Of a stretch of DNA of 6,773 nucleotides, positions 1 to 6,773 are shown one piece after another; positions within the stretch are counted from its first letter, which is position 1, and each line of letters starts with the position of its first letter. The notes beneath the pieces are model-generated. The model worked only from the letters and a program-made list of their open reading frames with translations. It was not told the DNA's origin and ran no database searches. The DNA is taken from NCBI GenBank assembly GCA_946630765.1, contig CAMOZF010000100.1, positions 1 to 6,773 of the forward strand, in the 5' to 3' direction. The position numbers were made by a program, and so were the translations under genes. Source of the DNA: an uncultured Lachnospiraceae bacterium (GTDB lineage Bacteria > Bacillota_A > Clostridia > Lachnospirales > Lachnospiraceae).

Positions 1-320
1 TTCGGCAGCTTGCAATTCTCTGGATCAGCGGAAGCTATATTTCCGGAATCGGTTTTGTTTCACTGATGGCGCTTTTGTCGAGATTCAGCCGCAAAAACAG
101 TACGACGATGATCCTGTCGGCAGTCGTGATCGCGGCGGATTTTCTGGTGAATCTGCTGGGCTTCCCGGTGCTGTCTTCCATCGTACTGAGCGCCGGCTTT
201 TCGATGACGGAGATCCTGGAAAGGGGCGGCAGAACAGAACTTCTGCTGCTGATTTTCCTGAAAAATACTGTCGTATCGGCAGCGGTGCTGCTGCTGCACA
301 GAAGAGTATTTACAAAGTAA
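1..320 (+). CDS. C-terminal end of a multi-pass membrane protein, probable ABC-2 type exporter permease (5' truncated)
   Basis: The reading frame is open from base 3 to a TAA at 318-320, giving 105 visible residues; the start lies outside the window. The visible part is very hydrophobic, with about three helices at roughly residues 3-25, 34-64 and 79-98. A basic loop (SRFSRKN) separates the first two, and the tail HRRVFTK is basic, which fits a cytoplasmic C-terminus. No catalytic motif is seen. A complete ABC ATPase gene starts 34 bp downstream on the same strand, and that ATPase carries no membrane domain of its own. This makes the protein its likely permease partner, anchoring the ATPase at the membrane to export an unknown substrate. 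The permease assignment rests on hydrophobicity and neighbourhood, not on a recognised family signature. An unrelated membrane protein is possible. Confidence 0.6.
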   Translation, partial: RQLAILWISGSYISGIGFVSLMALLSRFSRKNSTTMILSAVVIAADFLVNLLGFPVLSSIVLSAGFSMTEILERGGRTELLLLIFLKNTVVSAAVLLLHRRVFTK

Positions 321-354
321 AGCATCCTGCGGGAATGGACGGAGGAAATGTGCA

Positions 355-1233
355 ATGTCCGAAAAAAGACTGGTAATCGAAAACCTGAGCATGCGTTACA
401 GCCGGAATGCGGAACCGGCGCTTCGGAACTTTTCCTGTGAATTCGAGGATGGCGTGTACGGGCTTCTCGGGCCGAACGGCGCGGGAAAATCCACGCTGAT
501 GAATCTGATCGTCGGGAATCTGAAACCGACGGAAGGCCGGGTCCTCTATGAGGGACAGGAGATCGGAACGCTGGGGCAGAATTACCGGGAGATCCTGGGC
601 TATATGCCGCAGCAGCAGCAGCTCTACGAGAACTTTACGATCAAACGATTTTTGTATTATTTCGCGGCGCTGAAGGGACTGGACCGGGTGACGGCGAAGA
701 AGCGGATTACGGAGCTTCTGGAGCTCGTCGGCCTGCTGTCAAATGCCAATCAGCGCCTCAGTTCTCTTTCCGGCGGAATGAAGCAGCGGGTCCTTTTAGC
801 GGAGGCGCTTCTGAATGATCCGAAGATCCTGATTCTGGACGAGCCGACGGCCGGGCTGGATCCGAGAGAGCGTATGAATCTGCGGAATCATATCTACAGT
901 ATCGCAGAGGGAAAGACCATTCTTCTGGCAACGCATGTGATCTCGGACATCGAGCAGATCGCGAAGGAAACCATCTTCCTCCGAAAGGGCGAGATCGTCC
1001 TTTCCGGAACGCCCGAAGAGGCGATCGCCTCAGTCCGCCCCTATGTTTACGAACTGGAGCTTTCGCGGAGCGAATTCGAGGAGCTGAACCGGCGCTTCCC
1101 GAGAAACCGGGTCATCGGCGAGAAGGACGGCCGGGTGCGGGTGAAGCTGATTGCGCAGGAGAAGCCGGACATCGCGGGACTTCTCGAGGCCTCGGTCAGT
1201 CTCGAGGACGTGTATATGGTACTCTATCCCTGA
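355..1233 (+). CDS. ABC transporter ATP-binding protein
   Basis: A 292-aa cytoplasmic ATPase that would power an ABC-2 type exporter. All nucleotide-binding elements are present: Walker A GPNGAGKST at residues 39-47 (K45), a Q-loop at Q86 within a run of four Gln, signature LSGGMKQR at 138-145, Walker B ILILDEP at 158-164 (D162, E163), D-loop AGLD at 166-169 and switch His H194. After about residue 220 comes a C-terminal extension of some 70 residues typical of exporter ATPases of the BcrA/CcmA-like class, with no second ATPase domain, so the enzyme should work as a dimer. The ATG at 355 is preceded by GGAGG at 341-345; the ATG at 348 is out of frame. The gene follows the truncated membrane protein by 34 bp, and no terminator is visible between them, so they are probably cotranscribed. 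The substrate (peptide, drug or lipid) cannot be told from the sequence. Confidence 0.95.
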   Translation: MSEKRLVIENLSMRYSRNAEPALRNFSCEFEDGVYGLLGPNGAGKSTLMNLIVGNLKPTEGRVLYEGQEIGTLGQNYREILGYMPQQQQLYENFTIKRFLYYFAALKGLDRVTAKKRITELLELVGLLSNANQRLSSLSGGMKQRVLLAEALLNDPKILILDEPTAGLDPRERMNLRNHIYSIAEGKTILLATHVISDIEQIAKETIFLRKGEIVLSGTPEEAIASVRPYVYELELSRSEFEELNRRFPRNRVIGEKDGRVRVKLIAQEKPDIAGLLEASVSLEDVYMVLYP

Positions 1234-1253
1234 AAAGGTTTTGGATAAAGCAG

Positions 1254-1282
1254 TTGAAACCGGCGGCGATTTGGTATAAAAT
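1254..1282 (+). promoter_or_regulatory. Candidate sigma-A promoter for the three-gene membrane cassette
   Basis: TTGAAA at 1254-1259 serves as the -35 box. It is followed after 17 nt by TAAAAT (1277-1282), or read two bases earlier as TATAAA (1275-1280) preceded by TGG, an extended -10 arrangement. Transcription would start about 10 bases downstream, just ahead of the GGGAGG ribosome binding site at 1294-1299. It lies in the short gap after the ABC ATPase stop, so the downstream cassette can be expressed independently of the exporter. The call is from consensus matching only. Confidence 0.55.
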
Positions 1283-1293
1283 TAAAGAAAAAA

Positions 1294-1299
1294 GGGAGG
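1294..1299 (+). promoter_or_regulatory. Ribosome binding site fixing the start of the 82-aa gene
   Basis: GGGAGG lies 5 bases before the ATG at 1305. The same frame is open further upstream to a TTG at 1254, but that codon has no comparable site and lies inside the proposed promoter. The start is therefore placed at 1305, which also puts the signal peptide at the very N-terminus. Confidence 0.8.
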
Positions 1300-1304
1300 A
1301 TATC

Positions 1305-1553
1305 ATGAAAAGCGGACTGAAAAAGTTAGTTACGGTACTGACGGTATGGTCCGTCGGATTCTTTTCGGCGGTCCGAAGCTTTGCGGATGATATTTATGAA
1401 CCGGAGATTGAGCCGGTCTTTGAAAAATCCTACAATATCTTCTCGTATTTCATCATTGTCGGACTGGCGGTACTGCTCCTGAGTCTGATCACCGGAATTG
1501 TGCTGCTGATTATTTTCGGCGTCAGGAGAAAGAAGAGGAGAGAGAAACAATAA
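1305..1553 (+). CDS. Small exported single-span membrane protein (82 aa), unknown function
   Basis: I do not recognise a named family. The N-terminus has a classic signal peptide: basic start (KSGLKK), hydrophobic core about residues 8-22, and a likely cleavage site after SFA at residue 27. Cleavage would leave a short acidic outside segment of some 17 residues (28-44, rich in D, E and P). A strong transmembrane helix follows at about 46-71, and then a very basic cytoplasmic tail (RRKKRREKQ, 74-82). The positive tail sets the orientation with the N-terminus outside. If the first helix is not cleaved, the protein is a two-helix hairpin. The ATG is preceded by GGGAGG, and the next gene starts 30 bp after the stop with no terminator between, so it is almost certainly cotranscribed with the MFS-like gene. 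A role as a small accessory subunit of that transporter is inference from position only. Confidence 0.85.
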   Translation: MKSGLKKLVTVLTVWSVGFFSAVRSFADDIYEPEIEPVFEKSYNIFSYFIIVGLAVLLLSLITGIVLLIIFGVRRKKRREKQ

Positions 1554-1583
1554 TCCTCAAAAAGAAAACCAAGGAGCTATAAT

Positions 1584-2699
1584 ATGCTGACCTTCAGTTA
1601 TTCCCTGATGCACTTTCTGGAGGACGGTCTCTGCGCTTTTGCGATGTATACGGTTTTTCTGCATAAGCCGGACGCCTACCTTTTCATACTGATCTATAAT
1701 TTCTGTGCCTTCGCGCTGCAGATGCCGATCGGCGCGCTCTGTGACCTTCTGCGGGAAAAGCAGAAGGATTCCGGGGGGCGCTTTCAGATTTTGCCCCTCT
1801 CGTCGGTGATCGCGGTGCTGGGGGTTTTTGTGACCTTTTTCGGCGCGCTGACCCATCCGATCGTGCTCGGCATCGGAAACGCGCTGTTCCATGTCGGCGG
1901 CGGCCTCGGGACGATTGACGAGGACCGGAAGAAGGGCCTTCGGGGGCAGGCGCTCGGCATTTTTGTCGCACCGGGCGCGATGGGACTGTATCTCGGGACC
2001 GTGATCGGAAAGATCACCCCGGAAAACAAGTTCGGGCTCGGCGTCCTCGTGATCCTTTTTGCCTTTATGATTGCGACGATGATCCTCTACCTCGGTCTGT
2101 TTATGGCGGAGAGAAAGCGCCTTATTGAAGAGACTGGCACCCTGAAAAAGACACCGGAAAAGGCGCTGAAGGAAGAGCCGGAGAAAAATGAATTTCGGGC
2201 GTTTGGCGGCCTTTCCTTCCTCGCGGCAGTCCTCTGCTTTCTGGTCGTGGTTCTGCGATCCCACGTCGGCATGTCGATCGGCTTCTCCTGGAAGCAGGGC
2301 ATCGGAATCGGCGTCCTTGCGACCGCGATGGTCGTCGGCGGAAAGATGCTCGGCGGAATCCTCGCGGCGCATATCGGGCAGAAGGTGACGGTCGCGGCTT
2401 CCCTTGCCCTTGCGGCGCTTTTCTACGCTTTTTCCGGAAATATCGTCTGCGGACTTCTCGCGCTCCTTCTTTTCAACATGACCATGCCGATCACGCTTCA
2501 GCTTCTCGTGGACCGCTTCCCGCACCTGGCGGGCTTCAGCTTCGGGCTTCTGACCTTTGCCCTGTTCCTGGGCTTTTTACCGACCTGGTTCCGCCTGGAG
2601 AACCCCCTTGCCGGAAACTGGATGGGGCTTCTTCTGAGCCTCGTGTCGCTTCTGATGCTTTTTGGCGCGGTTTTACTTCTCGACCGCGAGAAAAAGTAA
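1584..2699 (+). CDS. MFS-like 12-helix membrane transporter, distantly fosmidomycin-resistance (Fsr)-like
   Basis: A 371-aa integral membrane protein with about twelve helices in two groups of six: roughly residues 12-28, 31-52, 69-89, 91-108, 122-142, 151-175, then 209-226, 238-262, 266-284, 285-308, 316-336 and 344-366. The halves are joined by a highly charged Lys/Glu-rich loop (about 176-208), the classic major facilitator layout. The loop after helix 2 has a degenerate MFS motif A (G50 to D54, then RxKxKD). The segment GIGNALFHVGGG (96-107) and LRS at 224-226 recall Fsr-type drug exporters, which usually have FHPG at the first place. It is slightly short for MFS (about 400). The ATG at 1584 has AAGGAG at 1571-1576. 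It sits between two small membrane proteins that are probably its partners. The transported compound is unknown; efflux of a small molecule is the default guess. Confidence 0.8.
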   Translation: MLTFSYSLMHFLEDGLCAFAMYTVFLHKPDAYLFILIYNFCAFALQMPIGALCDLLREKQKDSGGRFQILPLSSVIAVLGVFVTFFGALTHPIVLGIGNALFHVGGGLGTIDEDRKKGLRGQALGIFVAPGAMGLYLGTVIGKITPENKFGLGVLVILFAFMIATMILYLGLFMAERKRLIEETGTLKKTPEKALKEEPEKNEFRAFGGLSFLAAVLCFLVVVLRSHVGMSIGFSWKQGIGIGVLATAMVVGGKMLGGILAAHIGQKVTVAASLALAALFYAFSGNIVCGLLALLLFNMTMPITLQLLVDRFPHLAGFSFGLLTFALFLGFLPTWFRLENPLAGNWMGLLLSLVSLLMLFGAVLLLDREKK

Positions 2700-2733
2700 G
2701 TATGTGTCATGCCGTCCACCCGCTGGCGCTCGA

Positions 2734-2774
2734 TAAGTTCCACTGACGAAATCAAAGATTTCGAGTGTCACTTA
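2734..2774 (+). repeat. Imperfect hairpin in the gap before the 125-aa gene
   Basis: The arms pair as TAAGT (2734-2738) with ACTTA (2770-2774), CACT (2741-2744) with AGTG (2764-2767), and CGAAATC (2747-2753) with GATTTCG (2757-2763), around an AAA loop. A TC/TC internal loop and a GA bulge interrupt the stem. A further outer pairing ATGCC (2709-2713) with GGCAT (2776-2780) is possible. No T-run follows, so it is not an ordinary intrinsic terminator. It fills a 114-bp gap in an otherwise compact gene group. It may be a structured leader, an mRNA processing or stability element between the MFS-like and 125-aa genes, or one copy of a dispersed palindromic repeat. Confidence 0.6.
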
Positions 2775-2801
2775 AGGCATCCCATCCGTCTGTCACAAAC
2801 C

Positions 2802-2808
2802 AAGGAGG
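2802..2808 (+). promoter_or_regulatory. Strong ribosome binding site selecting a TTG start
   Basis: AAGGAGG lies 5 bases before the TTG at 2814. The frame is open upstream to an ATG at 2709, but that start has no ribosome binding site and would add 35 polar residues encoded across the hairpin element. The TTG start is therefore preferred. Confidence 0.85.
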
Positions 2809-2813
2809 TCTAC

Positions 2814-3191
2814 TTGAACATCAGTCCTTCGATCCTGAGCATCCTGAAAGGCTTTGCCATCTCTCTTTCCCTGACACTTGTAATTGAACTTCTGATCGCT
2901 TTTCTTCTGAAGGTCCGCGGCAAGGCGGAGCTTCTGATCGTCGGGCTTGTGAACGTACTGACGAACCCCCTCGTTGTCCTGATCGTGTATTTCACAATGT
3001 TCCGTTTCCCGGCCTTTCGCTGGCCGGTGGAGATCGCGCTGGAGATCCTCGTGATCCCGGCGGAGGGGCTTCTGTACCGGGCGGCGAAGAAGAGCGGCTT
3101 TGCCTTCGAAAGGCCATTTCTTCTTGCGCTCGCGTGTAACGCCTGCTCCTACGGCTTCGGCCTTTTGCTGAATTTTCTTCGCGCCTTATAA
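2814..3191 (+). CDS. Small four-helix membrane protein (125 aa), unknown function, TTG start
   Basis: No named family is recognised. From the TTG start the protein has about four hydrophobic helices at residues 11-33, 40-62, 70-90 and 101-123. Polar or charged residues sit inside or at the edge of the membrane spans: E25 in helix 1, the N47-VLTNP-52 stretch in helix 2, E73, E77 and E84 in helix 3, and N109, C111 and S112 in helix 4. Such buried residues are seldom kept without a function, such as ion or substrate binding or helix packing with a partner. Short basic loops (KVRGK 33-37, RAAKKS 89-94) lie between helices. The gene is third after the signal-peptide protein and the MFS-like gene, separated from the latter by a 114-bp gap with a hairpin, and ends 70 bp before the next start. 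A part in the same transport or envelope module is inferred from position. Confidence 0.8.
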   Translation: MNISPSILSILKGFAISLSLTLVIELLIAFLLKVRGKAELLIVGLVNVLTNPLVVLIVYFTMFRFPAFRWPVEIALEILVIPAEGLLYRAAKKSGFAFERPFLLALACNACSYGFGLLLNFLRAL

Positions 3192-3202
3192 TCAGAAAGA
3201 CC

Positions 3203-3231
3203 TTGAAAAAAGGCGGGCGGTATACTATTAT
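3203..3231 (+). promoter_or_regulatory. Candidate sigma-A promoter for the CPBP protease-lacZ operon
   Basis: TTGAAA (3203-3208) and TATTAT (3226-3231) are separated by 17 nt, the ideal spacing, and each differs little from consensus. The site lies in the 70-bp gap after the 125-aa gene stop. The -10 box is the left end of a perfect palindrome (3226-3243), so binding of a regulator there would block RNA polymerase. Confidence 0.65.
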
Positions 3232-3243
3232 GATATCATAATA
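3226..3243. promoter_or_regulatory. Perfect 18-bp palindrome overlapping the -10 box, likely operator
   Basis: TATTATGATATCATAATA reads the same on both strands with no mismatch or gap. It begins at the -10 box and covers the probable transcription start, a typical repressor position, upstream of the membrane protease-like gene and lacZ. It does not look like a LacI-type operator (no CG at the centre). A homodimeric regulator is expected, but its family cannot be named and no regulator gene is in the window. Confidence 0.6.
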
Positions 3244-3247
3244 AAAA

Positions 3248-3252
3248 GGGGG
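3248..3252 (+). promoter_or_regulatory. Ribosome binding site before a TTG start
   Basis: A purine-rich AAAAAGGGGGAA stretch with core GGGGG lies 9 bases before the TTG at 3262. No in-frame ATG occurs until residue 38, inside the first helix, so TTG is the only start that leaves helix 1 intact. Confidence 0.7.
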
Positions 3253-3261
3253 AACTGAGTT

Positions 3262-4203
3262 TTGAAAAAGACAGAAATTCAGGAACACGGATATGTGACG
3301 TATCCGAGAAGATTCCTGAGCTACAGATGGTTTAAGCCGCTTCTTGTCGGCCTGGTTTTTTTCGGGTTCTACATGGTTTTTGCGAATGTGGTGACCATAC
3401 TTGCAGTCATATTGACAGGGAATCGGGAAGCGGCAAAACAGCTTTTTGAATCGCTCGCGCGGGGCTATGACGGCTTTGACGTCTACAGCGCGCCGGGGGC
3501 TCTGGCGACGGCAGGCAGTGTGGCGGTGATGATGCCGGCGCTGTTTCTTGCGGCGAAAATTATCAGAGACCGTCCGATCAGCTCCTATTCTTCGTCGATG
3601 GGCGGCTTCCGGATGGGCGTTTTCCTGAAATCGCTTCTGATTTCGCTTCCTGCGGTGATCCCGATGGTGATCACGCTGATCATCGACGGAAGGACCGGCG
3701 CGAACCGCTTCACGGCAGCGGGCTTTATCATCATCACGCTTTTAGGGCCCTTCCAGTGCATTGCCGAGGAATACATTTTCCGGGGCTTCCTGATGCAGAC
3801 CTTCGGCGGCTGGTTTAAGATCTGGCCGCTTGCGGTGGTGCTGCAGGTCGCGGTCTTTGCCGCACTGCATCCCTACAATCTCGCCGGGATCGTCGCTGTC
3901 GCGGCCCTCGGTCTGGCCTTCGGCTTTCTGACCCATTATACGAGAGGCATTGAGGCTTCTTCGGCGCTGCATATTGTGAATAACATGCTGGCGTTCTATG
4001 CCTCGGGCCTGGGCTTCGGCCTGATTCAGAGTGAATCCACCTGGAGAGACACGATCATGAGCTGCGCGGCGATTGTGATCTATGTTGCGCTTGTCGTGCT
4101 TCTCAACCGGAAATTCCACTGGTTTGACAAAGTGAAAAAGGATGATGTGACGCCTTTCAATGCGCGCGTGGCCGCCCGGCTCGAAGCGCGAAAGAAGGGC
4201 TGA
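3262..4203 (+). CDS. CPBP family (CAAX protease/bacteriocin-processing type) intramembrane metalloprotease
   Basis: A 313-aa polytopic membrane protein with the Abi/CPBP (Rce1-like) core in its second half. Motif 1 is E169-E170-YIF-R174 (EExxxR), motif 2 is F199-AAL-H203 (FxxxH), and motif 3 is H237-IVN-N241 (HxxxN). In this family the first Glu and the two His positions make up the active centre within the membrane, and all are intact, so the protein should be catalytically competent. Helices are visible near residues 27-52, 80-100, 119-142, 152-166, 186-202, 208-224, 236-252 and 264-281, with a basic C-terminal tail (KARR-type, 300-313). Family members mature prenylated proteins in eukaryotes; in bacteria they relate to bacteriocin self-immunity or regulated proteolysis, but most have unknown targets. 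It starts at TTG behind its own promoter and palindrome, and lies 34 bp upstream of the beta-galactosidase gene, probably in one transcript. The substrate is unknown. Confidence 0.9.
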   Translation: MKKTEIQEHGYVTYPRRFLSYRWFKPLLVGLVFFGFYMVFANVVTILAVILTGNREAAKQLFESLARGYDGFDVYSAPGALATAGSVAVMMPALFLAAKIIRDRPISSYSSSMGGFRMGVFLKSLLISLPAVIPMVITLIIDGRTGANRFTAAGFIIITLLGPFQCIAEEYIFRGFLMQTFGGWFKIWPLAVVLQVAVFAALHPYNLAGIVAVAALGLAFGFLTHYTRGIEASSALHIVNNMLAFYASGLGFGLIQSESTWRDTIMSCAAIVIYVALVVLLNRKFHWFDKVKKDDVTPFNARVAARLEARKKG

Positions 4204-4216
4204 TTCAGAATATTGA

Positions 4217-6773
<2,557 letters not shown>

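Noticed and set aside
1254..1304. Upstream TTG start extending the 82-aa protein by 17 residues
   Set aside because: It has no ribosome binding site, overlaps the proposed -35 box, and would put charged residues ahead of a normal signal peptide.
1557..2525. Antisense open frame of 322 codons opposite the MFS-like gene
   Set aside because: The translation is extremely charged (His, Arg, Lys, Glu, Asp) with no fold-like pattern, while the + strand encodes a regular 12-helix protein with a proper ribosome binding site.
2709..2813. ATG start at 2709 extending the 125-aa protein by 35 residues
   Set aside because: There is no ribosome binding site, the added residues are polar and unlike the rest, and they are encoded by the hairpin element; AAGGAGG sits just before the TTG at 2814.
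3187..3192. Exact TATAAT overlapping the stop codon of the 125-aa gene
   Set aside because: The best -35 at suitable spacing is TTGCTG (3165-3170), which matches only three of six consensus bases. The TTGAAA/TATTAT pair downstream is better and nearer the start, so this is at most a secondary promoter.

Overview
The window reads like a chromosomal segment from a Gram-positive gut or rumen type Clostridia (Lachnospirales/Oscillospirales-like). This is inferred from strong AGGAGG-type ribosome binding sites before every complete gene, two TTG start codons, moderately high GC in the coding regions, and the style of the ABC ATPase and LacZ proteins. The exact taxon cannot be fixed from this sequence. 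All genes are on the + strand, tightly spaced, with no RNA gene, CRISPR array or insertion sequence visible.

Region 1 (1-1233): the 3' end of a polytopic membrane protein, probably the permease of an ABC-2 type exporter, followed 34 bp later by its likely partner, a complete ABC ATPase with all nucleotide-binding motifs intact. The two probably form one exporter; the substrate is unknown.

Region 2 (about 1254-3191): after a good candidate promoter come three membrane-protein genes in a row. They are an 82-aa protein with a signal peptide and one C-terminal transmembrane helix, a 371-aa 12-helix MFS-like protein with a fosmidomycin-resistance-like FHxGG motif, and a 125-aa four-helix protein with acidic and Asn residues inside its helices and a TTG start. 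A 114-bp gap before the last gene holds a striking imperfect hairpin. The three genes look like one functional module with no function I can name, and this is the best candidate here for an undescribed system.

Region 3 (3203-6773): a promoter whose -10 element lies inside a perfect 18-bp palindrome (a likely operator) drives a CPBP/CAAX-type membrane protease-like protein. 34 bp later comes a LacZ-type GH2 beta-galactosidase, whose gene runs off the window end after 845 codons. All LacZ catalytic and metal-binding residues that fall in the window are present. The layout suggests a small regulated operon that couples an intramembrane protease-like protein with cytoplasmic beta-galactoside hydrolysis.
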